Below are positions 52,265 through 60,824 of a stretch of DNA of 64,000 nucleotides, piece after piece. The notes beneath the pieces were generated by a model that did no database searches, was not told the origin of the DNA, and worked only from the letters and a program-made list of their open reading frames with translations. The translations under genes were made by a program, and so were the position numbers. Each line of letters opens with the position of its first letter. The first letter of the stretch is position 1. Source of the DNA: Streptomyces actinomycinicus (GTDB taxonomy: Bacteria; Actinomycetota; Actinomycetes; Streptomycetales; Streptomycetaceae); contig NZ_JAERRK010000004.1 of NCBI RefSeq assembly GCF_016741775.1, positions 124,001 to 188,000 on the forward strand. Reading direction: 5' to 3'.

Positions 52265-52621
52265 ATGTTCGAGGCATCCGATATCCGCGAATGGCGAGGG
52301 CACGACGTCGTCGACAAGGACGGGCACAAGATCGGCACGCTGGAGTCGGTCTATGTGGACACGTCCACCGACCAGCCCTTCTTCGCCACTGTGACCGTGG
52401 GCCTGCCCACCCGGCGCCGCCTGGTGTTCGTACCCCTGGCCGGTGCAACCGTCGGTCCTGGGTACCTGAAGGTGGTGCACGACAAGGACCGGGTCAAGAA
52501 GGCGCCGTCGATCGACACCGACGGAGAGCTGCCCGCCGCCGAGGAGCCGGGGGTCTTCGCCCACTACGAACTGACCTACACGCCGGGCGCCGGCGGCGAG
52601 CGGCGCCTGGGCCGCCGTTGA
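52265..52621 (+). CDS. PRC-barrel domain protein
   Basis: 118 aa. An N-terminal PRC barrel (WRGHDVVDKDGHKIGTLESVYVD, LVFVPLAGATVGPGYLKV) followed by an acidic tail. RBS GAGGAGG before ATG. PRC barrels occur in RimM and photosynthetic reaction centre H; stand-alone forms appear in stress clusters. Here it sits in one, between the SPL-like gene and a small membrane protein. Confidence 0.88.
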   Translation: MFEASDIREWRGHDVVDKDGHKIGTLESVYVDTSTDQPFFATVTVGLPTRRRLVFVPLAGATVGPGYLKVVHDKDRVKKAPSIDTDGELPAAEEPGVFAHYELTYTPGAGGERRLGRR

Positions 52622-52646
52622 CGTACCGAAGCCGCCGGGAGAAACG

Positions 52647-52820
52647 ATGAGCGTGTTCCTGTTCCTGATCCTCGTGGCCGTCGTCCTGGGCATCATCGGC
52701 TTCGCCGTGCACGGCCTGTTCTACCTGCTGATCATCGGCGCCGTCGTACTCGTCGCCGATCTCGTCTTCGGCGCCATGCGCTTCCGCCGGGGAGGCAAGA
52801 AACACCGCATCGCGCGTTGA
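52647..52820 (+). CDS. 57-aa hydrophobic membrane protein
   Basis: Start ATG 52647 with GGGAGAAACG upstream, 25 bp after the PRC-barrel gene. MSVFLFLILVAVVLGIIGFA and LFYLLIIGAVVLVADLVFGA give two membrane helices, and the C-terminus RFRRGGKKHRIAR is basic and so cytoplasmic. Small 'hydrophobic proteins' of this kind are common in streptomycetes. Confidence 0.75.
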   Translation: MSVFLFLILVAVVLGIIGFAVHGLFYLLIIGAVVLVADLVFGAMRFRRGGKKHRIAR

Positions 52821-53329
52821 CGGGGCCCGCCGGCGCGGTGCCCGGCCGGTCGGACCGCCGTGTCCACGGTCGACGTCCGCCCCAGTGTCCTGCCAGTGGC
52901 TTTCTGCCGTCGGCCGCGATCGCCGCGGCACCGCGCTGCCCGTGGAGGTCCACGACGGACTGCGCGACGGGCTGCGGTGCGGCGACCGCCACACCGCCAC
53001 CGTCACCCGGCACAACGGCCGCACCTCCGAAGTCCCTTTACATCGACGGGACTTGGGAGAGGAGCGGCCACGGAGTCCGTGGCACAGAAGCTGAGCAGGG
53101 CGCGCGTGCGGGCCTTCACCGGCCGCGACGGACGGCCGGAAGCGTCGACAGGCAGATCATCGACGATCTGCCGGTGGAGTTCCCGACCCTCCGACGCCGC
53201 AGGTCACGAGGCCGCAACGGCATCCCGCCAAGGGCGTCGATGACCGGCCGGCGCAAACGATGATGGGCTGAAAACCGTTCGCCCCTGCGGCATACACGGG
53301 CCGCTCCTCCTCGACCGACAGGATTCGCC
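52821..53329. other. 509-bp stretch without a supported gene; contains a hairpin at 53151-53172
   Basis: No open frame here has a convincing start, RBS or family. One perfect hairpin, GGCAGATC-N6-GATCTGCC (53151-53172), is visible but is not followed by a T-run. The DNA may hold gene remnants and the promoter of the lipoprotein gene at 53330. Confidence 0.45.
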
Positions 53330-54004
53330 ATGCCGAACTCCCGCCAGACCAGCCGTCTCAGACCCGGCACCGTGCTCCGTACGACCGTGACGAGCGCGGC
53401 CGTCGCCGTGCTGGCGGCGACACTCACGGCCTGCAACGGAGACGGAGCCCCCACGGCAGCTCCCACCGCCGCCGACACGGCGACGGCACAGCCGAGCGGA
53501 GGCGCTGCGGGAACCGGCACCCCGACGACCGGGGCCGAGCCGGCCGGCAAGCCGGGAGCGGGCACCTCGGCCCCCGCCGCGGCCACCTCGCCCGCCCCCA
53601 CGGCACCGGCGCCGGCCGCAACGGCCACGCCCGGCAGCGCGGGCGACGGCACGGGCTGCGACCACAAGATGCCCATCTCCCCCGACGAGATCGCGGTCTA
53701 CCGCTACACCCCCGAGGGCGGCTCGCTGAGCCTCATCGTCAAGCACGGCAACTGGGGCTGTGCCCCCGCGGACTCCGACGGCGCGCCTTTCGAGACGGTG
53801 GGCAAGGAGACGTACCTTCCCCTGGATCAGGCGGCGTACGTCACCGTCACCGACCCCGTCGTGGAGAGCACCGAGAACCAGCACATAGGAGTGCAGGAGT
53901 TCCTCGACTGGCTCGAAGCGCACCCGGACAGCGGACTGGTCTTCACCTACCACCTCGGCGCCGACGGGGCGATCGACCGCCTGGAGGAGGAATTCACGCC
54001 CTGA
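53330..54004 (+). CDS. Secreted lipoprotein of unknown function
   Basis: 224 aa. Signal peptide with lipobox LTAC (Cys35), then about 70 residues of Ala/Pro/Thr/Gly linker, then a compact domain from about residue 107 (CDHKMPISPDEIAVYRYTPEG to RLEEEFTP). Surface-anchored. No family recognised. Its stop is four bp from the stop of the convergent gene. Confidence 0.75.
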   Translation: MPNSRQTSRLRPGTVLRTTVTSAAVAVLAATLTACNGDGAPTAAPTAADTATAQPSGGAAGTGTPTTGAEPAGKPGAGTSAPAAATSPAPTAPAPAATATPGSAGDGTGCDHKMPISPDEIAVYRYTPEGGSLSLIVKHGNWGCAPADSDGAPFETVGKETYLPLDQAAYVTVTDPVVESTENQHIGVQEFLDWLEAHPDSGLVFTYHLGADGAIDRLEEEFTP

Positions 54005-54008
54005 CCGG

Positions 54009-54485
54009 TCACGCCGGCGCCGCCTCCCGGCCGGAATCCGGCCACTCGTAGGGCAGATCGTCGGGAACACCGGGGAAGGCGTGCGCGTACGTCTCGTGGT
54101 CCTTGCGGACCAGCGCGGACTGGTGGCTGCGGTGGAAGGCCTCGTCACCGAGCCACGGCGGCAGTTCCCCGGCGGCGGCCAGAGCGGCCTGGTCCCGTAC
54201 ACGGGCTCCCGGACGGCTCGCGGCGTATCCGGCGATCAGGGACGCGGCGCAGCTGTCCTGGTGGCCCTGCTCCCGCCAGACCCGGCAGATCTCGAGACCG
54301 TAGCGGACCAGGGCCTCCTCGTACCCGTGCCACATCCGCACCGCCGGGTGCCTGCGCCAGCCGTAGCCGGGAACGGTGAGACCGCGCAGGACCTGGAGCG
54401 CCTCGACCCGCTGCTTGCCCAGCCGGCGACGGTCCAGGAGCAGCGCGGAGCGCCGGAAGTCGGGGTCGGGCAGGAAGGTCTGCAT
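54009..54485 (-). CDS. MSMEG_6728-family protein (pyrimidine-dimer DNA glycosylase-like)
   Basis: 158 aa. MQTFLPDPDFRRSALLLDRRRLGKQRVEALQVLR and HPAVRMWHGYEEALVRYG are diagnostic; similar N-termini occur in T4 endonuclease V-like pyrimidine-dimer glycosylases. The activity of this branch is not established. The SPL-like gene 1.8 kb away is another possible UV-damage function. Confidence 0.85.
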   Translation of the reverse strand: MQTFLPDPDFRRSALLLDRRRLGKQRVEALQVLRGLTVPGYGWRRHPAVRMWHGYEEALVRYGLEICRVWREQGHQDSCAASLIAGYAASRPGARVRDQAALAAAGELPPWLGDEAFHRSHQSALVRKDHETYAHAFPGVPDDLPYEWPDSGREAAPA

Positions 54486-54551
54486 GGGCGCCGTCCTGGA
54501 GCTGGGTGCCTGGCACGAGGCCGGTACGGCTCGTACCCGGCCGCATGTGTC

Positions 54552-55448
54552 TCAGGGTGCCGCTGTGCCTGTCGGGGTCACCGAGTGCCCGGGAACCAGG
54601 GGCTCAACCACGGCCCCGCCGTACCCCGCGGGCCGCGCGCGGAGGTACGCCTCCAGCTCTGCGGCTCCGGTCAGCAGCGCCCGCCCGCGGGCGGACAGCC
54701 GGCCGTGCCAGTCGTCCAGCGTGGCCTGCAGCGGCTCCAGACCGCCGGCCGCCCGTACCTGGGCGATCAGCGGGGCGATCTGCTCCAGCAGGTAGCCGCC
54801 CCGCCTGAGCTGATGGGCCAGCCGGGCGTCCCGTACGGCGGCCTCGTCGTAGACGCGGTAGCCGGTGAGCGGATCGCGGGTCGGGCGCACCAGCCCGGCG
54901 CGCTCCCATTTGCGCAGCGTCGCGGGCCGGATGCCCAGTTGGTCCGCGAGCGGGCCGATGAACGTGCCGCCGTACCCGGATGCCGCGGCCGGGCCTCGTC
55001 CGGGGCCGTACCCGGATGCCGCGGCCGGCTTGTGCTCCGCACCGCGCCCGTGGGCCACCGCCGGCCCGGGGTGCGCGCCGGGCTCGGGGGCCGGGGTGGA
55101 CTCCAGGTCGCGGAGGGCGCTCTCCACGGCCTGGAGGGTCCGCCGGTCGTCGAGGAGCTGGGCATGGCTGCCGTCGATGAGACGGAACGCGTCGTCCATC
55201 GCGTCCTGGTGCACGGCCCGCATGATCGACGCAGCGGTCCGGTGGCCGTGGCCGGGCACCAGGGCGAGAAACGCGCGCAGGGCCGCCGCGTGCAGCGAAG
55301 AGTAGGTGCGGTAGCCGTGGGGCGTGCGAGCGGCGGCCGGAAGGATGCCGGCCTCCTCGTAGTTCCTGATCGCCTGCGTCGACAGACCGTGCCCGCGCGC
55401 CAGATCAACCGGCCGAAGTCGCTCGGCGCTTTGAAGGTTCCGCCCCAT
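54552..55448 (-). CDS. TioE-like regulator with two MerR DNA-binding domains
   Basis: 298 aa. Two MerR-type helix-turn-helix units: LRPVDLARGHGLSTQAIRNYEEAGIL (about 12-38) and GPLADQLGIRPATLRKWERAGLVRP (about 165-190), both with the expected wing R-x-Y. The linker between them carries a 21-bp DNA repeat (54972-54992 and 55008-55028) giving two copies of PAAASGYG. TioE from thiocoraline clusters has the same tandem layout. Divergent from an erythromycin-esterase-like gene, its likely target. Confidence 0.87.
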   Translation of the reverse strand: MGRNLQSAERLRPVDLARGHGLSTQAIRNYEEAGILPAAARTPHGYRTYSSLHAAALRAFLALVPGHGHRTAASIMRAVHQDAMDDAFRLIDGSHAQLLDDRRTLQAVESALRDLESTPAPEPGAHPGPAVAHGRGAEHKPAAASGYGPGRGPAAASGYGGTFIGPLADQLGIRPATLRKWERAGLVRPTRDPLTGYRVYDEAAVRDARLAHQLRRGGYLLEQIAPLIAQVRAAGGLEPLQATLDDWHGRLSARGRALLTGAAELEAYLRARPAGYGGAVVEPLVPGHSVTPTGTAAP

Positions 55449-55484
55449 GAATCCGAGGATATCGCGGCGATGTCACCGCCAAGT

Positions 55485-55514
55485 TTCAACCGAAGGTTCA
55501 ACGATACGGTTGAA
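55485..55514. promoter_or_regulatory. MerR-type operator/promoter of the esterase-like gene
   Basis: TTCAACC (55485-55491) and GGTTGAA (55508-55514) are perfect inverted copies, and a further TTCAAC at 55497-55502 pairs with the same right half. TACGGT (55505-55510) is a good -10 for a leaderless start at 55518. Dyads overlapping a promoter are typical of MerR control. Confidence 0.6.
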
Positions 55515-55517
55515 GGC

Positions 55518-56714
55518 ATGGCTACCGACATCAAGGAAACCGCCCGTGCCGTCGAGGCCGCCGCGGTGATGGGGCTGCTCCCGGGCCGGCCACGCCTGCT
55601 GGCCCTGGGCGAGCCCACTCACGGCGAGGAAGCCCTGCTCGACCTGCGCAACGGACTGTTCCGGCAACTGGTCGAGCAGGAGGGCTACCGGACGATCGCC
55701 CTCGAGACCGACTGCTTGATGGGGCTGGTCGTGGACGACCACGTCACCTCGGGCTCGGGAACGCTCGACGAGGTCATGGAGCGCGGAATCAATCACGGCT
55801 GGGGCGGCTTCGAGGGCAACCGTGAACTCGTGCGCTGGATGCGCGCGTACAACGACGGCCGGCCCGCGTCCGAGCAGCTCCGCTTCGCCGGTGCCGACGG
55901 CCCGCTGGAGATCACCGGCGCCGCGAGCCCCCGGCAGGCCCTGACGGCACTCCACGACTTCCTGTCGGCCCGGGTGGACCCGGACCTGCTGCCGTGCACC
56001 GCGGAAACACTCGACCGCTTGCTCGGCAGCGACGCACGGTGGACCGAGCCCGCGGCGATGACGGACCCGGCCGAGTCCGTGGGACGGTCGCCCGAGGCCG
56101 GGGAACTGCGGCTGATCGCCGACGACTTGACGGCCCTGCTCGAGGAGCGGACCCCGCACCTGCTCGCGACCGCGTCGCCCGACGACCGGGACCGGGCGCA
56201 CCTCTACGGCCGCACCGCCACGGGCCTGCTGCGGTACCACTACTGGATGGCCGACACCTCACCGGCCCGCATGACCCGGCTGGTGAGCGTGCGGGACCAC
56301 ATGATGGCCGCCAACCTCCTCGCCGTCGCCGACCGGGGTCCTGCCCTCGTCTTCGCCCACAACTCCCGTCTGCAGCGGGAGAAGAGTTCCATGCGGATGA
56401 GCGGGAAGCCGCTGCAGTGGTGGAGCGCAGGCGCGCTGGTGAGTGCCCGGCTGGGCGAGAGGTACGCCTTCCTGCCCACGGCCCTGGGCACGATCCGGCA
56501 CCGGGGAGTGGACACGCCGCCGCCGGACACCCTCGAAGGCCTCCTCCACGCGCTCCCGGAAGACCGCTGCGTCATCGACGCTCCCCGCCTGGCCACCGCC
56601 CTCGGCGGCACGCGGCCCACGCCCCGCGAGTCCCCGTGGTTCGGCTACGCCCCGTTCGACCCGGCCCACTTGAGCCACAGCGACGGTCTCGTGTTCGTCA
56701 AGGACGTCCGGTAG
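55518..56714 (+). CDS. Erythromycin-esterase-family protein
   Basis: 398 aa. Family motifs: LALGEPTHGEEALLDLRNGLF with the catalytic Glu/His, ALETD, RWMRAYN, FAHNSRLQRE and PLQWWSAGALVS. Members include macrolide esterases EreA/B and succinoglycan-biosynthesis-like proteins, most with unknown substrate. ATG 55518 is close to the -10 box, which predicts a leaderless mRNA. The divergent MerR-type regulator suggests drug-inducible expression. Confidence 0.88.
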   Translation: MATDIKETARAVEAAAVMGLLPGRPRLLALGEPTHGEEALLDLRNGLFRQLVEQEGYRTIALETDCLMGLVVDDHVTSGSGTLDEVMERGINHGWGGFEGNRELVRWMRAYNDGRPASEQLRFAGADGPLEITGAASPRQALTALHDFLSARVDPDLLPCTAETLDRLLGSDARWTEPAAMTDPAESVGRSPEAGELRLIADDLTALLEERTPHLLATASPDDRDRAHLYGRTATGLLRYHYWMADTSPARMTRLVSVRDHMMAANLLAVADRGPALVFAHNSRLQREKSSMRMSGKPLQWWSAGALVSARLGERYAFLPTALGTIRHRGVDTPPPDTLEGLLHALPEDRCVIDAPRLATALGGTRPTPRESPWFGYAPFDPAHLSHSDGLVFVKDVR

Positions 56715-56784
56715 ATCCGGTGCGGGCGCCCTCGCCCGTCTCGCCGGCGCTTAGCCTTTTCCGACCTGTCGGCCTCCCGCGCTC

Positions 56785-57801
56785 TCACAGGCCGAACAGC
56801 CTGGTGGCGTTGTCGTGGCACACGGACCGCAGCCATTCCGGGCCGAGGTCCAGCCGTTCCAGGGCGGCGAGTTGGTGGACGTAGGGGTAGGGAATGTTGG
56901 GGAAGTCGGAGCCGAGCAGGATGCGGTCGCCGAGTTCGGCCAGCCGGGGCAGGGCCCGGGGCGGGAAGGGCATGAGCTTCTCGGTGAAGTCCGTGAACGC
57001 CATCGTCGTGTCCAGCCGCACCTCGCCGTACCGCTCGGCGAGGCCGAGGAATTCCTCGTACTCGGGCATCCCCAGATGCGCGACGATCAGCCGTAGCCGG
57101 GGGTGCCGCGCCAGCACCCGTGCGATCGGCCCGGGCCCGGTGTGCTTGCCCGGTGCCGGCCCGGAGCCGCAGTGGATCACCACGGGTACTCCGGCCTCGG
57201 CCAGCAGCCCCCAGGCCTGCTGGAGCAGTTCGTCGGCCGGGTCGTACGCCCCCACCTGGACATGCGCTTTGAACACGCGCGCGCCCGCTTCGACGGCCTC
57301 GCGGACGTACGTCTCGACGCCGGGTTCCGGGTAGAGCGTGGCGGTGTGCAGACAGCCGGGGGTGCGGCGGGCGAAGTCGGCCGCCCACCCGTTCAGCCAC
57401 CGGGCCATGCCCGGCTTGTGCGGGTAGAGCATCGCGGTGAAGGCCCGGACGCCGAACTCGCCGAGCAGGGCCACCCGTTCGGCTTCCTCCTGTCGATAGG
57501 CGATCGGCCACTCCAGCCCGGCGGTCAGTGGTCCTTGTGCGTCGAAGTAGTCCCAGACCTTGCGCAGGACGCGCTCGGGCATGAAGTGGGTGTGGACGTC
57601 GACGAGGCCGGGGAGACCGAGCCGCTGCCAGAAACGACGTACCTCTTCGCCCTCTTCACCCGGGGACGCCGCGCCCGTGGCCCGGCTGGAGCCGGAGGCC
57701 GCGTCCGGTTCCGGCATCCCGGCGGTGCAGCAGGAGCCGTGGACAGCGGCCGGTCGTGAGGAGTCGGCAGGATCGACGGGTGCGGCACGGTGATCGTTCA
57801 T
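56785..57801 (-). CDS. Amidohydrolase-superfamily (COG2159-like) hydrolase or decarboxylase
   Basis: 338 aa. Metal ligands: VDVHTHFMP (HxH), FKAHVQVG, VIHCGSG, IVAHLGMPEY and the Asp in LLGSDFPNIPYPY. The N-terminal 60 residues are variable and Cys/Ser-rich. COG2159 members hydrolyse or decarboxylate aromatic and other carboxylates. It starts 41 nt after the EamA-type gene in the same direction and may be the last member of the TetR-controlled unit. Confidence 0.85.
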   Translation of the reverse strand: MNDHRAAPVDPADSSRPAAVHGSCCTAGMPEPDAASGSSRATGAASPGEEGEEVRRFWQRLGLPGLVDVHTHFMPERVLRKVWDYFDAQGPLTAGLEWPIAYRQEEAERVALLGEFGVRAFTAMLYPHKPGMARWLNGWAADFARRTPGCLHTATLYPEPGVETYVREAVEAGARVFKAHVQVGAYDPADELLQQAWGLLAEAGVPVVIHCGSGPAPGKHTGPGPIARVLARHPRLRLIVAHLGMPEYEEFLGLAERYGEVRLDTTMAFTDFTEKLMPFPPRALPRLAELGDRILLGSDFPNIPYPYVHQLAALERLDLGPEWLRSVCHDNATRLFGL

Positions 57802-57842
57802 GCCGCCCACGATCGGCCCGGGCCGAGGGGCCGGTCCACCCC

Positions 57843-58856
57843 TCATCGCAAGGGGCGCGTGAGGGATGCGTCACGCGCGCCGTCGTCCTGCGCCGCATCG
57901 CCGGCGTGGTCCCGCCCGGTGGTGCGCGCGGGGCGGGCGGCGTCGCCGGCCGGGGTGGTGAGGACGGCGAGGCACAGGATGACGAGGGCGACGCCGGTCC
58001 AGCCGAGGGCGGGGAGGCGTTCGCCGACGACCAGCACGGCGAGGACGGCCGCGACGGCCGGTTCGAGGAGGGAGAGGGTGGTGGCCGTGCTGGCGGGCAC
58101 GTGCGCGAGGCCCCAGCCGAACAGGGCGTAGCCGGCGAACATCGGGATCAGCGCCATGTAGATGCCCACGGCCGCGTTGGACCAGGACCCGACGAGCGGG
58201 GCGCCGGTCGCCGGCAGGACGGGTACGAGGAGGAGACCGCCGGCTCCGAAGACGGCACCCATAGCCGCGCGTGAGGGGATCCCCTGGGTGATCAGCCGGT
58301 GTGCGGCCCAGGAGTAGAGGGCGTACGTGGTGGCCGCGACGAGTCCGAGGCCGACGCCGAGCAGCGTGTCCGCCACGGGCGACCGCCCCGCACCGTCGGC
58401 GGCGTGGGTGGCTTCCGCCAGGCACAGCAGGACAGTTCCGAGCAGGCCCAGCGAGGCGGCGAGTATCCAGCGACGCGTGAGCCGGCGACCGTCGACGACC
58501 CGTTCGATGACTGCAGAGGCCACAGGAGCGGTGCCGAGGGACACCACCGTGCCCACGGCGACCCCGGCCAGGTGCATGGAGGTGTAGAACGCCAGGGGAT
58601 AGACGGCCACCGAGGCGGCGCCGAGCAGTACGGTGCGGCGCTGGGCGCGTATACGCCGCGCATGACGGGTGATCGGCCCCACCGCGGCGAGCGCCTGGAG
58701 CAGTCCGCCCAGGCCCATGGCGAGGGCGCCGATGGCCAGCGGGCCCACCTCCGGGGCGAAGGTGGCGGCCGTCCCCGTCGTGCCCCACAGGACGGAGGCC
58801 GCCAGCACGCACAGCGCCCCGGTCGCCGCGGACCCGCCGCGGCCGGCTCTCCTCAC
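57843..58856 (-). CDS. EamA/RhaT-family transporter
   Basis: 337 aa with ten hydrophobic segments and two EamA repeats (ALCVLAASVLWGTTGTAATF; YALYSWAAHRLITQGIPSRA). Start GTG 58856 overlaps the TetR stop (GTGA). Proteins of this family export small metabolites such as amino acids or drugs; substrate unknown. The coupling to TetR indicates it is the regulator's main target. Confidence 0.88.
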   Translation of the reverse strand: MRRAGRGGSAATGALCVLAASVLWGTTGTAATFAPEVGPLAIGALAMGLGGLLQALAAVGPITRHARRIRAQRRTVLLGAASVAVYPLAFYTSMHLAGVAVGTVVSLGTAPVASAVIERVVDGRRLTRRWILAASLGLLGTVLLCLAEATHAADGAGRSPVADTLLGVGLGLVAATTYALYSWAAHRLITQGIPSRAAMGAVFGAGGLLLVPVLPATGAPLVGSWSNAAVGIYMALIPMFAGYALFGWGLAHVPASTATTLSLLEPAVAAVLAVLVVGERLPALGWTGVALVILCLAVLTTPAGDAARPARTTGRDHAGDAAQDDGARDASLTRPLR

Positions 58857-59476
58857 AGCCGGTCCAGCAGGGCGGCGGCGAGTGAGCGGGCGCGCTGGAG
58901 ACGGTCGCCGCCGCCCTCCAGGCCTGCGCGGGCCATCGCGCCTTCCAGGAGGAAGGCCAAGTGCTCGGCCGTCGTGCGCGCCTCGTCGGGGCGGCCGGGC
59001 AGCAGGTCCGCCAGATGTCCGGCGATCAGGTGCTCGACCTCCTCCTTGTGGGCGCGGACCACGTCTCGGCCCTCGTCTCCGGCCGGCAGCTCGGCGGCGG
59101 CGTTGAGCAGTCCGCAGCCGCGGAACCCGTGCTCGTAGGCGAAGGCGGCGTGGTCCGCGTAGGCGTCGAACACCGCCAGCACGCCCTCGCGTGGTCCTTG
59201 GGCCCGCGCCAGTCGGGCCCGGTACAGGCCGAGCCACTCCTCGTGCCGAGCGTCCAGATAGGCCCGGATCAGGTCCGCCTTGGAGGAGAAGTTGTTGTAG
59301 AGGCTCATCTTCGCCACGCCGGCCTCGGCGGTGATCGTGTCGATGCCGGTCGCGGCCACACCGTCGGCGTAGAAGCGCCGGGCCGCCGCCTGGAGCAGGC
59401 GTTCACGGGCCGGGCGCCGCCTCCGGCCGCCCGTCCCACTCGCGCCGGCCGTCGAATTCACGTCGGTCTCGCCCAT
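58853..59476 (-). CDS. TetR-family regulator
   Basis: 207 aa. HTH at about 25-70: ARERLLQAAARRFYADGVAATGIDTI and EAGVAKMSLYNNFSSKADLI. The C-terminal ligand domain contains GFRGCGLLNAAAEL, a YxxxR..GC pattern of the AcrR/CgmR-like branch. A perfect operator lies 12 bp upstream of the start codon. Probable repressor of itself and the overlapping exporter. Confidence 0.92.
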   Translation of the reverse strand: MGETDVNSTAGASGTGGRRRRPARERLLQAAARRFYADGVAATGIDTITAEAGVAKMSLYNNFSSKADLIRAYLDARHEEWLGLYRARLARAQGPREGVLAVFDAYADHAAFAYEHGFRGCGLLNAAAELPAGDEGRDVVRAHKEEVEHLIAGHLADLLPGRPDEARTTAEHLAFLLEGAMARAGLEGGGDRLQRARSLAAALLDRL

Positions 59477-59488
59477 CAGGTTCCCAAA

Positions 59489-59510
59489 CTAGGTAGGTCG
59501 GTCTACCTAG
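59489..59510. promoter_or_regulatory. TetR operator, CTAGGTAG-N6-CTACCTAG
   Basis: Perfect inverted repeat of 8 bp with a 6-bp centre, immediately upstream of the TetR gene. The length and symmetry are those of TetR-family operators with TAGGT-type half-sites. Confidence 0.85.
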
Positions 59511-59723
59511 CATAGCGGGTGTGCCGGCGGAGAGCAGCCGGCCCCCGACCCGGCGCACCGCAGCCCACCGGACTCAGCCGTCCGCCTTCACGGTCTTCAT
59601 GGTGAGGTGGGAGGTGAGACGCGGGAGGACGGGCAGGCCGCTGAGCCATTACTCGCCGGCGGATCCCCACCGGCCGCACCACCGACCGCACTTCCACCAC
59701 CAAGAGACGCCTACGCTGTGCCC

Positions 59724-59825
59724 ATGATTCATTCGCAGTGGGCCGGCGTGCGGGAGCGTGTCCTGGCGTCGGGCGCCGAGCCGGGCGGCGCTCAAGGGTG
59801 CGCAGCGGGTGGCCGATGGCGGTGA
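59724..59825 (+). pseudogene. Possible N-terminal remnant of an SMI1/KNR4-like gene
   Basis: ATG 59724, nine nt after a TACGCT -10-like box, opens MIHSQWAGVRERVLASGAEP, which resembles the beginning of actinobacterial SMI1/KNR4 (immunity-type) proteins. The frame ends after 33 codons in a Gly/Arg-rich tail and the NodB-like gene follows at once. It could also be a short leader ORF. Confidence 0.35.
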
Positions 59826-59826
59826 C

Positions 59827-60645
59827 ATGGAGACGAGATCCTTCCTCGCCGCACGCCTTCGCATGAACCGCCGCCTGCTGGGGGCCGCTGCGGCGCTCTG
59901 CACCGTCCTGTGGGTACTGTCCGTGGTGCCGGCGGTGACGGCCGGGGCGTTCTCGTCGCACCCGGCGGGAGCCGCGGACTCGAAGGCCCTGCGGGCGCTG
60001 TTCGGGTCGGAGAACCGTGTGATCGGCACGCGCGAGCACGTCGTGGCCGTGACCTTCAACGCCGCCTGGAACGATGCCGGCCTGGACCGCATCCTCGCCG
60101 GCCTCGCACACCGGCACGTGCCTGCCACGTTCTTCCTGACCGGCGACTTCGCCGACCGGCACCCTGCTGCGGTGAGGAAGATCGCGGCCGCCGGCCATGG
60201 ACTGGGCAACCACTCCTACAGCCACGCCTGTTTCACCCAGCTGAATGCGGCCGACAGCCGCCGCGAGGTCCGGGCGGCGGACCGGGCCCTGCGTATGGCC
60301 GGGGCGGGCGGCGCGCTGACCCCGTTCTTCCGGTTCCCCTACAGCGAGACCGACCCCACCCGCATCAGAGAGGTCAACGGGCTGGGCTTCGCGGACATCG
60401 AATTCACCACCGACACCAACGGCTGGATGGGTACCGAGGGCGGTATGACCGTGGACCACGCCGTGCGCCGGGCTCTGGAGGCGCTGCGCCCGGGGGCGAT
60501 CCTGCAACTGCACGTCGGCGCTCCCGAGGGCCGCACCGAGGTGATCGACGCACAGGCCCTGCCACGGATCCTCGATGCGGTCACCGGCCGCGGTTACCGT
60601 GTCATCGACCTCCGCAGCCTGCTCGCCCCCGACCGGACCACGTGA
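59827..60645 (+). CDS. NodB-like polysaccharide deacetylase homologue with altered motif 1
   Basis: 272 aa, N-terminal signal anchor (about 17-40). Motif 2 HSYSH (129-133), motif 3 RFPYSETDP, motif 4 TDTNGW and motif 5 LQLHVG are present. Motif 1, normally TFDD or TFDAAW with the metal-binding Asp, is TFNAAW here (Asn78, Ala79), so the catalytic base and a metal ligand are changed. It may be inactive or a binding protein. ATG 59827; a longer reading from 59758 is possible. A strong terminator follows. Confidence 0.85.
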   Translation: METRSFLAARLRMNRRLLGAAAALCTVLWVLSVVPAVTAGAFSSHPAGAADSKALRALFGSENRVIGTREHVVAVTFNAAWNDAGLDRILAGLAHRHVPATFFLTGDFADRHPAAVRKIAAAGHGLGNHSYSHACFTQLNAADSRREVRAADRALRMAGAGGALTPFFRFPYSETDPTRIREVNGLGFADIEFTTDTNGWMGTEGGMTVDHAVRRALEALRPGAILQLHVGAPEGRTEVIDAQALPRILDAVTGRGYRVIDLRSLLAPDRTT

Positions 60646-60731
60646 ACGCCGGACCCGACTGATCACGCCCATGTCCGCCGTGCCCGGTCGCCATCGGCCG
60701 CGGCCGGTGGGCCGCCGGGCCCGGGAACGCG

Positions 60732-60770
60732 GCGAGAGCGTGCCGCCCGGGCCGGGCGGCACGCTCTCGC
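60732..60770. terminator. Perfect 19-bp hairpin between convergent genes
   Basis: GCGAGAGCGTGCCGCCCGG pairs exactly with CCGGGCGGCACGCTCTCGC around one base (realistically a 3-5 nt loop). It is placed between the NodB-like and alkaline phosphatase stops and so is probably a bidirectional terminator. Confidence 0.88.
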
Positions 60771-60824
60771 GTGGGTGCTGGAGCGCGGACGGTGGCGGCC
60801 GTTCCGTTGTTCGCCCTCGCGGGA

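Noticed and set aside
53151-53172. Rho-independent terminator
   Set aside because: The hairpin is perfect but not adjacent to the end of any supported gene and lacks a T-run.
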